From Euglena gracilis (Eukaryota; Euglenida; Euglenophyceae; Euglenales): a DNA stretch of 64,000 bases. The stretch lies in NCBI GenBank assembly GCA_039621445.1, contig CP154957.1, forward strand, positions 32,506,399 to 32,570,398. The letters run 5' to 3'. Shown in pieces: positions 33,501 to 61,428 of the stretch (the first letter of the stretch is position 1; every line of letters begins with the position of its first letter). The position numbers and the translations under genes were made by a program. The notes beneath the pieces were generated by a model. It was not told the origin of the DNA, made no database searches, and saw only the letters and a list, made by a program, of their open reading frames with translations.

Positions 33501-35292
33501 TTGTGGCAAATTTTTTTTACCCGGGTGGCAAATATTTCTTGGAACCCTGGCAAAAGTGAGGGGTCCAGGAGGCACCATATTTTGGGACGGGGGGCAGAAT
33601 TTGGAGGGGTTAGCTATAACCAGTGAACCAGTGAAGTTAACTTCACCAGTAAAGTTAATTTCACCAGTGAAGTTAGCTTCACCCAATTTACCTTAACCAA
33701 ATTTAACTCACCCTCACCCCCCTCAAAATGTCACGCCCCAAACGTGGCCAAATTTTTTGGCAAATTTTGGTTTATCCCCTCAAAGGGTTCACCCCTCATT
33801 TTCCTTCGACACCAAAGGCGGCAAAGGCCAAAATTTGACCTCCCCTCCAAAGTGTCCCCCCCCAGAGTGGCCATTTGGGTCCCACGATGCCTGGAGGGTG
33901 GCCACTTTGAGGTGGGGTGAGGGTGGTGAAATTAAGTTCGTTAAGCTAACTTCACTGAGGCAGATGAGGGAGAGGGTTTCCGGGACCCCCCGGTGAACTT
34001 CACCACAGTTTCAAACAGTGAACTTCATGGGGGGTCAAAATGCAAGGAATGAAGCAAGGAAAGAGGGGTACTGGGGTGTGTGATTTTTTTTTAAATTTCA
34101 TAACTTTCATAAATTTCAAAAATTACCGTAAGTTACGGTAAGTTACGGGTGTGTAATTCATAAATAATAAATTACACAAAATTTGCAATGCTACCAAATG
34201 GCAATTGAATTGTGGGATCTGGCAAATTAATACGGCAAATTTGGGAACATCTGCTCGCTGAAAATAAGAGCTCTGTGGAGGTTAGGCAGGGGTGGGGGGG
34301 GGGTTGGGGGCTTCGCCCCTAAAGGAATTTCAATGGAGAAACTTCACCGGTGAAGTTCACCGGTGAAGTTCACCGCCATGTATTTCCAATGAAGAGGGGG
34401 GGGTGGGGGGGTCCCGCCCGAAAAACCCAAAGTCACCGCCTGATCTCCTGTGCATTGTGGCTGAATTCTGTGGCCATCTGTCGAAAGCCCATGAGAAGAG
34501 CTTACAAAACTTCAATGGGAGAGCACACGACTGGCCAACGGCTGGCTAACGTCTGGCCTATGGCGTGACAAAAGCTGGGTCATGGTGTCAAGCCAATTTA
34601 GAGTGACAAATGCAATTTGGTGTGCTTGTTCCATATTTTGTGTGGCAAATTTGGTGTAAAATTTGAGGGGCAAATGCCTAATTTCATGTGCAAATCCAAA
34701 TTTTGTGTGGCAAATCCCTAATTTGGTGTGCAACTTCCGAAGTTTGACTCGCAAAAGCAAAAGCGGTGTTCACCATTGGGAAGAGTTTGGGGGAAACTCT
34801 TCGGGCCAACGAAAAAAATGATTTTGCGCAAAGTGAAAAAAATGGCTTCTTCACCCCCCCCCCCCCAGGTTGCGAAGTCGACAGTTGGTTTGAGTTGGGT
34901 GGTTTCCAAAGGGTTCTACCCATGATTTCGCTTTCTAGCTCAAGTTTTTGGAGCATTGGACTTCAAAAAAGGCGTTAGCGTCCCGGCCCCTTCGGGGCCA
35001 GGGGGACAGGAAAAAGTACATGTTGGTTGTGCCATGAAAAAAATTTTCCTCGGCGCTTCGCGCCGGGGGAAAAAAGGATGTGCTCCAAATTTTGTCGGTT
35101 CCCCCCCGGGAAAAAATTGTTCCGACACCGCTGATTGGGGGGGGGTCCACATTGACCAAAGTCCACTGCCTGATCTCCTTTGAATCATGCACTAAATTTT
35201 TTGTCATTTTAACAAAGTGCTACATAGCAAAGTCAATTTGGCACCAAATGGATAAATTTGCCCTTTCACTTTTGATGGTTTGCAGCATTCTC
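30536..35292. other. Upstream of the reductase gene: no gene recognised
   Basis: Mostly unique A/T-rich sequence with G/C runs. Recognisable pieces: AACGGTTAATCGCTT repeats (30660-30785); a tRNA-like B-box near 31460 on the minus strand; a reversed relative of the 900-1080 core (32700-32880); CCAGTGAAGTTAACTTCACC palindromes (33620-33690); GGTGAAGTTCACCGGTGAAG (34345-34375); and copies of the 7625 and 8320-8470 repeats (34780-35130). Frames present have no domains. Confidence 0.4.
31455..31530 (-). other. tRNA-like segment with B-box
   Basis: The minus strand reads GTGGGTTCGAAACCCAC, a perfect 5-bp T-arm with a 7-nt loop and an exact RNA polymerase III B-box (GGTTCGAAACC). It is preceded by GGCGCATGTC and a plausible variable region. 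I could not build a clean anticodon stem or matched acceptor arms, so this is probably a tRNA-derived or decayed tRNA sequence. Confidence 0.3.
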
Positions 35293-52012
<16,720 letters not shown>

Positions 52013-52668
52013 CGCGATGAACGCCTTGCCTAGGCCTTCGGCCACGGATGCAAGACCTGAGCGTGACACACCCACGCCCTGCGGTGTCACCCTAAGGTGG
52101 CTGTGCTCCTGCAGTGCTGGGCCACCTGTATCTCTGTGATCCAAGTCTGTCTTAATTATTCTCCGTCTTTGGTGCTCTGCAGAGGCAGTCCCTTCCTCCC
52201 AGGCTCCATCGGAGGGAGTTCAAGTGACGAGACAACCGTGCCACATTGACCCTGCAGCATGTTTGAACTCTATGTTGCATGTGTCGTTGTAAAGTTCACA
52301 TCTGCAAGGGCGATGGAGTGTGTCAAACCATACGCAATTCTCGACATCTTTCCAGAGGCTTTCCTGAGGCATCTCAGTGTTTCAGAAGGTAGAAAAAGGA
52401 GTGACCTGAGGGTCGTTCTGCCAACAAAGGGCGGTGGCCCCAGATTTTAGGTGAGGGTGGGGTGGGTGCCCCGGGTGGAGGGAGGGCGGTCGGGGGGGGG
52501 GTGTTTGTGGGGCATAAAAGAGGCGGGGATGGGGGGGGGGTGTTGGGGTTAGGTGGGGGGAAGAGGTTTTGTTGTGTTTGGTGTTGTGTTTTTGAGTGTT
52601 TTTTTTTGCGTTAGATTGTTTTTGATTTTTTTCTTTTTTTTTGTTTTTTTTTTTTTTTTTTTTTTTTT

Positions 52669-52708
<40 letters not shown>

Positions 52709-53286
52709 TTATCTCTGGAACAGCATCTTCAGAGGCTTAGTGCACAATTGAGGGATACTCAATGAGGTGCCGTTGCAGAACGGACGAGACACGGGTAGCT
52801 GGAAGGACGTATGGACGGGCCTCTTCGTCGGACCGTTCGGCCTCGAAGCCACAAATAGAGAGGGCTGTGTTGCCGCGCCGCGCTGGTGGCGTTCTTTTAA
52901 AGCTTTTCTGTTCGGCCCATCCATTCAAGCGCATCTGCGACGTGTCCAACGTGTCTGCGACGTGTCCTGTCCAGGGGTGTTTTTAGTTGTGGACCCGGGG
53001 GGGAGGTAGGGTGGGTGGGTCCGGCCGAGCCCCTCCCCCGGGGGGGGGGTCCTCCTGGAGGGGGATGGGATATACTTTTCGGCGCCGAAGGCGCCGAAAA
53101 TTTTTGAAAAATTGCCTTTTTAGCACTTTTCACAATTTTTCGGCCATTTTTTTTTTGTTGGTCCCCCGGGACCCCCAGGGGGCTTGATGGTGCAGCACAC
53201 ATCCGCTTTGATGGGGAATCTGGCGGGGAAGCGGCGGGCATCCCCATCCATCGCCTCCCCAGGGTCCCTCTTTGTGCCATCGGGCA
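52013..53286. other. Spacer between the two genes
   Basis: It contains a poly-T tract of about 85 nt at 52620-52705, G-rich runs at 52440-52560, and a hairpin TTCGGCGCCGAAGGCGCCGA near 53077. No gene recognised. Promoter elements of the downstream gene would lie here, but none can be identified. Confidence 0.5.
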
Positions 53287-53527
53287 ATGGGAATGGACAG
53301 CGCCCTTCAGGAGCCCACCCAGGGTGGCGCCGCCTGCGACGACGGCACCGCCAACCCGGACGCCTGCGCCGCGGCCCCCGCGGGCCGGGGCCTCGCCTCC
53401 CACTCCACCATCCGGCTGTGCCACTACACGCTGCAGTTCGAGAGCAAGGAGCTGGAGGACCGCTACCGGGCGCACTCCCGCCTCCGCTGGCGCCGGCTCC
53501 TCCTGCGGTCGCTGTTGCCCTCTGCGG
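53287..53527 (+). CDS. Membrane gene exon 1 (N-terminal soluble part)
   Basis: Encodes [20 protein letters not shown] and later [20 protein letters not shown]-rich like the other exons. The donor is not GT; the phase fits GC at 53528 or 53540. Confidence 0.5.
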
Positions 53528-56500
53528 GCTTCCGCCGGGGCCCCTGCTCCCCGACAGACCTAGAGCGATGCTCTCTCTCACTCCATTCACCATGCCAGTA
53601 TAAATTCCCCCAACTGGAAGCCCCATTGGGGTCATTATTTGGTCACGTTGCGAGAAACCTGGCTGTGGGCTTGTATTTGAATAACCCCCCATGCGAATAA
53701 CTCCCCAAAAACCTTCTGCGCCCCGGCTGCATTAAGAGAGCCATTTTGACCTTTTTTTGAAATCCATGGCATGCTTTTCTGTCGCAACCTTCTTTCACCA
53801 AATGCTTCAAGAAACCAAAGGACCATTGAGATGGCGAGATTTCCCCTACAGGAGGTTGGCAAGCGACGGCCCCTTTGTCTCTCCGGGAGGGGTAGTATGT
53901 GCTGATGTGTGCACAAAAAACGAGGGGGGCCTTGAGAGAATAGCAAACACAATAACCCCCGCCAATGAAACAGGGGTCACCCCTCAGGTTTACGCCAAAA
54001 TTCTAAAACCCCCAAGGCCTCTGAATATTGCAGGCCCACAAATGGAGGATGAATCACCCTTCCTTGATCTCGATGAGAGTCCCCGGAGAAAATGTGGACT
54101 GTCCCAGATCTGCCCGGATTAAGTGCTCAAGAGTGCAGACTTTTTGTGGGCACACACCATTGTTACATGTCACGTCCCTCTGGCTCTGGACGTCCAAGCA
54201 GCTGACGGAGCGGCCACCCCCCGCCAGCTGCTGTTCTGCCTCACGGACTACACGATGTTCCCCACCGACAACCTGCGGATCACACTGCCCGCCCGGCTGC
54301 TCCTCATCGTGATGCAGCTGTGCCTCTTCTTCCTCGCAAAGCTCAACCTGGTCGAGACCCGGCAGCGCCTCATCCTGGGGACCACCGTCGTGTACGGGCT
54401 GACCTCGCTGACGCTGTTCGCCCCTGCCTGCGCCTCCTTCACCACATGCGAGCATACAGCAAACCGACCAGCAAACACACAGCAGTTGAGCACTGCACAT
54501 GTTTTACATTCCATGGCATGGACGGTCAATGGCTTCCATGCACATACCACGCTGCTCGAAATGACTGACGCAGGCAAGCCCCGGTCTTCAGCGGGAACAC
54601 CTCACGCAGCTGGATGGCTTGTATGTCGTCTTCGGCCTTGCATTCTACTGTGTGCCGTTCGGGACTGCTGAGGCTTATTCCACGGCATGATATAATCTTT
54701 TTTTGAGGACCTATCTCTCTGCCCCAAGCATCTCGGACGGACCAAACCGATTTGACATGTTTGTGGGAAAAGTGGGTTGTGAATCGCATATCCCCCTGTT
54801 TCCAAAGGCAAGCAAGCCCACCATCATTTTCTGCACCGCGAAAAAACCAAGCGAGAGGACGCGACCCCATTGGGAAAACTTCATGTGAACTGAATGCGAC
54901 TTTCTATTTGATTGACCCCACCTTTCGGATCGGCCCTGTTTGCATTCTGGCAGGATTCTATGTTTTGCAGAGGTGCAAAAATGGACCAAAATGGGACGGA
55001 AAATAGCAACAAAAAAGGATTGGCCCGGGCAAGTTTTGGGTCAAAGTGGATTGATTTTTTTTTTGCAGACCTGGTTGTTTTTGGGGCGTTTTGGAGTATT
55101 CATTTTTTGGCACATGGTTCAACCCCCAGTTGGGCCTAGTTCCAGCCATTAGAACCCAGGGGGGGGGACCCCCAGCAGCTCTGGACCCGCCCCCCCCGAG
55201 GAGTCGCTATGCACTGAAGAAGCGACGCCCTGATCCTGATGGTCTCTGGACCTAATTTCAGAGACACGGAAGAACAGCCAACATAACTCTTGAATGGTTG
55301 GAATGAATACTTCCAGAGAACGTTGCTCGGTCTAAAAGGCTCGGCTTGTTTGTTTGACGATGCTCTGCTCAGGGGGTTTGGGTGTAACTAGTGATGAGGC
55401 AGCGGTTTCAGAGGCTGCAAAAAACCCAACCACAGCATTCAGCGTGGGCACATTCAATGACAGGAGTCCTAGATACCTGAGGTCAGTCTCATTCTCCCCA
55501 GCCCCGGCGCCGAAGGTGTCGCCGCTGTCCTTTCTGAGCTCATTCGTCGGCGGGTGGGCCGCGGTGCTGTGGTACGTCCTCCTCGCGGTCTACGCCCGGC
55601 CCCCGCTGGCCCTCTGGGACATCCCCCTCGCCCTCTCCTACGTCGTCCCGGCGGTATGGGCTTTTCCCGGCTCCATTGCATTTGGCCTTGCTGATTTCCT
55701 GCACGCATTGGCTGCTGATTGGCATGTGTTCATACATGTGTGATTGTTTGAGGTTCAGGCTGCTTTTTAAGGAGGGGGGAGGTGCATTTTCGACCCCCAG
55801 GGGGAGTGGTCAGGGTTTGGAATGGGTTGTTCTCTTGCACACCCTGAATGCACTGATATCATTGCTGGGTCAGCTGGGCCGGGACCTCCTTCGTGGGTGT
55901 GGTTGCTGGGGTAGGCATCTCATTGTGCAACACCCCCCGGGATTGTTTTTTCTTAGCAGCCTCATCAGGTCTGAAACAAAACAGATGACTCCTGCTGCAC
56001 CGCTGATGACGCTGTGTGTAATTATCGTTATTACAGCCATAAACCAACAACCGTACAGCAGGCAATGACAACAGCAAGTTCAATTGCTGAAACCAATAGC
56101 AAGCCAAAAAATCACAAACACATAGAATGCAAATGGAAATAGTTGTGATTTTAACACCACAAATGACTGCAATCATATTTATGAGTATTAATGATGAAAA
56201 GTTAACAATTGTTACATGTCACGCACGTGCATGACTTTTTTCAAACCAAGGTTTCATCGTTGTGCCCCCCATCGTCCCCGGGCAGGTGGTGGTATTCAAC
56301 GTGGTGATGTACTACTACGAGTGCTCCGCACGGGAACGCTTCGTGCTGCGGGACCGCCTCAGCCAGGAACACATCACGGTGGCCGTGGCACGGACCTTCT
56401 CCTCCGCCCCGTCGGGGTCCAGGGACCGCACGGTGCTCCTCGGCATGGTACTCTGCGCAGTGAGGCACCGCCGTTTTGATATCTGTCCTTGACATTGTGC

Positions 56501-58939
56501 ACAGCAAGGTGCTTGGTGTGGCTGAGGCATTTTTTTTTTGGAAAGGGGGTTAAAATGGTTTAAAAAATAAAAGAATGTTTTTTTAAAAACAAAAAACGAG
56601 GGGGTTTTCGGACCCAAATTTTTGGCTGAGAAATTCCAACCCTGCTGGATTTGGACGTTCCCCCCCCCCCCCGTTTTCGGCTACCAATTGGGCCCATCCC
56701 AGCATGGACATCAACCACCAACCAGCACCATATTTTCCAGCCCGCACCTTTTTCCAGTCGGCTGGCTGGACCCCTTGGGGGTCCTTGAAAGCTTCCCTGT
56801 TCTCAGCAAACGCGCGGTCAAATGGATGGAATGGTGGCTGCAAGTACCGGGGTGTTGTTTGGTTCACCATCCGAGGTGCTGGACTGCCTCCGGCTTCTTT
56901 TGACCGCCGTGGGCTGGACGTCCATCCACGACTTCCTGCTGGAGCACCTGAAGGTGGAAAGCGACACGGCCTGGGCGTGGTTCAGTCACTGTGCGGGGCT
57001 GAGTGTCTTCATGTTGATGGTGACACGGCAGACCCGGTGTGGTGGTGTCCCCATACCTCCGATACCTCCACCTGCCGTTACGCCAGCCCCACGTTGCGAT
57101 GGTTGTTTTCGGATGCTTCTTCCAGATACGCATACCATACCAACCCCCCCCCCCCAGCTAATGGGTGCCCTGGATGGGCATTTTTGAAACCCAAACGAGC
57201 CTCCTAAAGGTGGGCCCCCCAACCCCCCCCCCCCCCCCCGGGAAGTGCTGGATGTGAGGGTTAGTTGACCTCTGCCCTCCCCACCCCAGGTGGCTGTTCG
57301 TGTTCCCCATCATCGGGGCGCTGGTGCTGTGGGGCATGCTGCAGGCCATCCCGGAGCCGTGGATCATCCTGTCCGCCCATGGCGTCGGCTACTCCCTCCT
57401 CGCCCTCGCCGCTGTCATCACCCTTGGCGCCTTCGGCCACTTCATGGCGGCGTGGCGGCAGCTTATCGGCTTTCTGCAGCGCTCCTGCCTGCTGTACCCG
57501 CAGCTCCAGGCCGGCCTGCAGAAGGACTTCCCCTTGCTGGAGATGATCGTGCGTGACTACAACGACGGGCTGAACCCGAAGGTGTGTTACATTGCCCCCT
57601 ATCCCGCCCAAAGTTCAACAAGTTCTGTATTCTAGGGTTTCATTTATCACCTTGAGGAAAGCCAGCTTGTGAGATTTTGGATTTTGGTTCAGGGTTTTCC
57701 CCAAATCCCGACAAACCCCGACAAATCCCTGCAAATCCCGACAAATCCTGACAGCACTTTTTTTTTGGCCTTTTTGGCCTTCTGGAAGTGTGGGTTCCGA
57801 CAAAACCCGAAAAAACCTGACAAATCCCAACAAATCCCGACAAATCCCGACAAATCCCTGCAACACTGTGAAATTTTTGGAAGAACAGGTTGTGAACAAC
57901 AGGATGGACGAAGTTGTCCAAAGAGAATTTTATGATTGGTAGTTCATGATTTTCCTGCTGGCTTTGTTTTTCTGCTTTTTTTTGTCTCCATAGGGTGTTT
58001 TGAAAATGAGAGCTCCCTGGGCAAAGAATCTTGTGCAAGGATTCCTGTCTCCCAAAAAACAATAGAATCGCCATTGCCATCAGACAGTCAAAAAAAATCA
58101 AGTCTTCAAAAAAAAAGTCAAAACGTTGTCCAGTTTTCCTGCTTTTCCATTCAGTATTAATTTGAGATCAAAAGAAGCTTGGCATTGGCAAGCAGCTGGT
58201 TGAAGTTGCTACTGTATTGGATTGTATCAAAGAAATGGTGCATGGGAGTTCTTGTGAAAGTCAACGATTTCCAACACCAGTGTATTTATCCCCAGGTCTC
58301 TTTTTTGTTTCTTTTTTCTTCTCCGTTTTATATTTGTGTATCAGATTTTCACGTGTTGGCAACATCGCCCGCAGTTGTGATGCTATTTTCACGACCTCTT
58401 TTAACAACCCATGGCCCAAGAACCAAGAACCAGCAACATTTCTCTCCGGTTGGAGGGGGGGGCGAGTATTGCCTTGTGTTGATCCCCAAAGTTTGTCTTT
58501 CTTTAATTAGGTGTGGTTCCAACTCCTGATATTGACTGTGCTAAACTTTATCTTTTGTAAGATTCACACCTGGAACCAAAGTGCATGCTGCAGTCAACGT
58601 TTGTTTCTCCTCAAATGCGACACTGGATGTATTTTTTCTCTCCAATGCGATCTGATCCCCCTCTCCCATGGTTCTACACCATACCGCTGGTTGTTCCCCA
58701 AACAGAGCTCCAAGGTGCGAGAGGACCTGACATCCAAGCTGTGCTCGAAGGAAGCGCAGGATCGCCTTAGTGGCAAGGAAGGTGTGTGCACCTTGTCCAG
58801 TTGTGTTTGTCCCTCATTGCACCCATTTCAACTGGCTCCCCTGGGTGGGTTGGTGGGTGGGTGGTGCACACCAACTGGCACCCATGCACGCCAACACCCA
58901 CCCACCCACCCACCCACACAACACACACACACACACACG

Positions 58940-58982
<43 letters not shown>

Positions 58983-58990
58983 GCACGCAT

Positions 58991-59065
<75 letters not shown>

Positions 59066-59283
59066 CACGCAGACACACACACACACACGCGCGCGCGTGC
59101 GTGCAACCCACCCACATGTGCTCTTGATGGCAGGTCCCGATACCCTGACGTCGGTGCTAATGACCCCCAAGCCAGAGATGTGCTTCTTCTGTGGCAAGGC
59201 CGGGGCAGTGCACTTTGTGCCATGCTGCTCTGCCTGGGACCAAGCCTGTGCATCACTACTCTGGACCGCTGGCTTGATATTTC
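53287..59283 (+). CDS. Multi-pass membrane protein with C-terminal Cys/His motif, at least 8 exons (partial)
   Basis: Frame-compatible exons: 53287-53527, 54199-54429, 55502-55653, 56286-56447, 56876-57036, 57290-57581, 58706-58781 and 59134 to about 59226-59283. The N terminus is soluble and ends in a basic helix ([18 protein letters not shown]). About seven hydrophobic spans follow, including [35 protein letters not shown] and [14 protein letters not shown]. After spans three and four comes [20 protein letters not shown], a cytosolic stretch resembling that next to the membrane anchors of class III nucleotide cyclases. The last exon has [15 protein letters not shown], like the start of a RING-type zinc site. 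No cyclase or RING domain is complete here, so the function is open: a membrane E3-like protein or an uncharacterised receptor-like protein are possibilities. The start (ATG at 53287 or 53293), the edges of exons 1 and 2 and the 3' end are uncertain. Confidence 0.6.
54199..54429 (+). CDS. Membrane gene exon 2
   Basis: Encodes [20 protein letters not shown], then two hydrophobic spans ([19 protein letters not shown] and [16 protein letters not shown]). Acceptor tccaag, or ccaagcag three bases later. The phase fits a GC donor at 54430. Confidence 0.6.
55502..55653 (+). CDS. Membrane gene exon 3
   Basis: Acceptor ctccccag. Encodes [40 protein letters not shown] and ALSYVVPA. Donor gtatgg, phase 0. 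Confidence 0.7.
56286..56447 (+). CDS. Membrane gene exon 4
   Basis: Acceptor cgggcag. Encodes [37 protein letters not shown] and ends at LLGM. The hydrophobic start completes the span begun in exon 3. Donor gtactc, phase 0. Confidence 0.7.
56876..57036 (+). CDS. Membrane gene exon 5
   Basis: Acceptor atccgag. Encodes [38 protein letters not shown] and [12 protein letters not shown]. Donor gtgtgg, phase 2. Confidence 0.65.
57290..57581 (+). CDS. Membrane gene exon 6
   Basis: Acceptor caccccag. Encodes two hydrophobic spans ([37 protein letters not shown]), then a soluble stretch [20 protein letters not shown]. Donor gtgtgt, phase 0. The longest exon of this gene. Confidence 0.75.
57700..57870 (+). 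repeat. AATCCCGACA short tandem repeat
   Basis: Two clusters (about 57706-57755 and 57795-57865) of a ~10-bp unit, AATCCCGACA with variants. Inside intron 6 of the membrane gene. Confidence 0.75.
58706..58781 (+). CDS. Membrane gene exon 7
   Basis: Acceptor caaacag. Encodes [20 protein letters not shown] and LSGKE. Charged, helical. Donor gtgtgtg, phase 1. Confidence 0.65.
58900..59110 (+). repeat. CCCA, CA and ACGC microsatellites
   Basis: CCCA, then CA with CG changes, then about 20 ACGC units, then CA and CG again. Intronic. Histidine/threonine and cysteine/valine frames here are artefacts. Confidence 0.95.
59134..59283 (+). CDS. Membrane gene exon 8 (Cys/His motif), 3' edge uncertain
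   Basis: Acceptor gatggcag. Encodes [20 protein letters not shown] and [11 protein letters not shown] strong donor gtaagc follows at 59284, but the sequence after VPC (CSAWDQAC) lacks the G-H of a RING finger, so an earlier non-canonical edge near 59226 is possible. Confidence 0.55.
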
Positions 59284-59289
59284 GTAAGC

Positions 59290-60733
59290 ACTGACCCAAA
59301 TATTTTTGAAGATGTCTCTCCCCTGAGGGGTTGGTGCCAACCGCGTGCCTGCGGGGTAGTTTCCTCCTTTTTTTTTGGTGTGAACGGCCGAATCTGACAT
59401 TGCCCGCCAAAAGGTGTGCGACCCCCCCATGGGTCCTTGAAAATAAATTCTGGTGCCGATCTTTAGAGTGGAAGCAGGAACCTTTTTTTGCAGCCCGAAC
59501 CCCTCCTCCGGTCTACGAGAACACTGGAAAGGAAGACTATTTTTTCCTTTCCGGCTGTAACACCAGCTTCAGGGTTTTCCTCTCATTTGAAGTGTTTTCC
59601 AAGAGAAGATTTCTGAAAATATGAAGTCAAAATCCCCCCAAGAACGAACCCAACCTCTCATTCAATGCCCTCCCTGCCCTTTGCACCAAGGTTGTTTGCC
59701 AGCCTGTCCTCCGATCCTTCAAACCATTGATAGGTCCGATCTTCAAGAACGTGTTTTTCAGGAGCCTTTTTGACAATTGGCCCCCCCTTTTGCTGCACAA
59801 AGGATGCCATTCTGATGGGCTGTTTGGTCATGTCCAGCTGTTTTGATGCCACCCGTCAATTTCTGCGCTGCAACTGCGGGGCGTTGGGTGCGTTGGGGCG
59901 GTCCAGTACCACTTGGCAGCACATGGGCTTGCCGGGGGCCCCTACGCCCAGTGGCGGATGGAGCTCAGCCAGGATGCGGGCCGCGCTCAGTGCGGGCTGA
60001 AGGCGGCGGTATGCTCCCTGCCCCTCAGGGGAGTTCTGTCCCTCCCCAGTGGATGAAAAATGGGGCCAATTATTTGTTTCTCCTCAATGCTGAGGTATGC
60101 CATTGGCCTCCATGTCAGGGCCTTTTCAAAGGGCCCCAGGGGGGAACACATCGTGGAGCTCGAGGGAAAATAATGTCAATGCAATTTCAATGCAAAAAAA
60201 TGCAAAAAAATGCAAATGCAAAAAAATGTCAAAAAAAACCGCAACAGAATGCAAAAAAAGGTGCAAATTACATAAATTTGGCCAAAGATTCAGAAATTTG
60301 TGTTACCCCCTTCCACGTGGTCTGTGTGTGATTCTGTGGCAGGCTTCTTTTTGCCAACTCCGGCGGGGGGGGGGGTTGATTTCCCAGTCTCTGGCCAGTT
60401 TCCCATGAAAATGGCCATTTTGGGCCCCCGGGCGACAACTACCCACCCCAAAGCCCAACCCCCTGGGGGGAGGGTTGAAAATACCCTATAACCAGTTTGG
60501 ACCCCTTGTCGGCTGATAAACTCGGGCCTGGCGGGGAGTTGGGGGGTCAAATGGAGGTGATTCAGAAACCGGATCCAGTCACTCGCGAAAAAATTCCGGG
60601 AACGGGGGCCGGGGTCACGGTGATAATCTGCCGGCTCTCCAACCCACCCAGCGCGGGAGAGAGGGGTTCCCCCCTTTCTCCTGTCGTAAGCTTTGCTCTT
60701 GCTCAAAAAGATGAGAGCTCAGACCCCGCCCCC
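59290..60733. other. Possible intron, one weak exon candidate
   Basis: GC-rich sequence at about 59932-60008 reads GLAGGPYAQWRMELSQDAGR and CGLKAA, with acceptor ttggcag and donor gtatgc. It could be a further exon of the membrane gene, but the frame link is unproven. A run of ATGCAAAAAA words lies at 60180-60260. Nothing else seen. Confidence 0.3.
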
Positions 60734-61115
60734 CAGGGTTTGATATAAGGAGGGCGTACATGGTTTAGGTGGGGGGTGCCCCCCCCCCTCCTGGCCCGCA
60801 GGGGGGGTCTGGACCCCCACCCCCCACCTGCCAGGGGGTCCGGACCGACCCTCGGGGGGTACCCGGGACCCCCCCCAAAAAGGTCAATTTTTTCCTCCGG
60901 CGCTTTGCGCCGATTTTTTTTTGCATTTTTGGCACATTTTTGCCCAAAAAGTGCCCAAAATGGCACTTTTGGTCGTTTTGGGGGGTCAAAAATTTTCGGT
61001 AACCCAGACCGCGCAACTGTTTAGGTGGGGGGGTGTCCCCCCCCACCCCCCCCCCTCCTGGCCTGCAGGGGGGGGGGTCCGGACCACCCCCCGCCTGTCC
61101 TTATATCGAACCCTG
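60734..61115. mobile_element. 382-bp hAT-like miniature element
   Basis: The ends are inverted: CAGGGTTTGATATAAGGA at 60734 and TCCTTATATCGAACCCTG ending at 61115 (one mismatch). The C-A-G-x-G start is typical of hAT ends. The flanking 8 bp (CCGCCCCC and CCCCCCCC) agree at seven positions. The interior is G/C runs with TTTAGGTGGGGGG repeated at both sides. No transposase. Confidence 0.6.
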
Positions 61116-61428
61116 CCCCCCCCGTCTGCCCTTCCCATGGCACCCACCTGTGGGAAAGTGCTACCTGGTCTGTGGTCTTGCTACAGAGGCAACGGTGCTA
61201 CATCGATCTGGGGATTGTTTTAAGCTGTAGGGCCGGGGGGGGGCTCCAGCAGGAGCTTTTTCCCAGGCAGCAGTTGGCTGAGCCGTAAAAAAAATGGCCG
61301 AAATGGTGTTCTTGAGGGGTTTCCTCCAAATTTTGGCTGAAATGTCCCAACCCAACTTGATTTGGGCTGGTTTTAACCTTTTTTTATGTTCCAGCCAGGT
61401 GTAGCTGGCAGCCGGCTGGACCACCCGG
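61116..61428. other. No gene seen
   Basis: Short unique stretch with G-runs between two inverted-repeat elements. No domain-bearing frame. Confidence 0.3.

Noticed and set aside
58786-59430. His/Thr- and Cys/Val-rich frames of about 200 codons
   Set aside because: Translations of CA and ACGC microsatellites in an intron.
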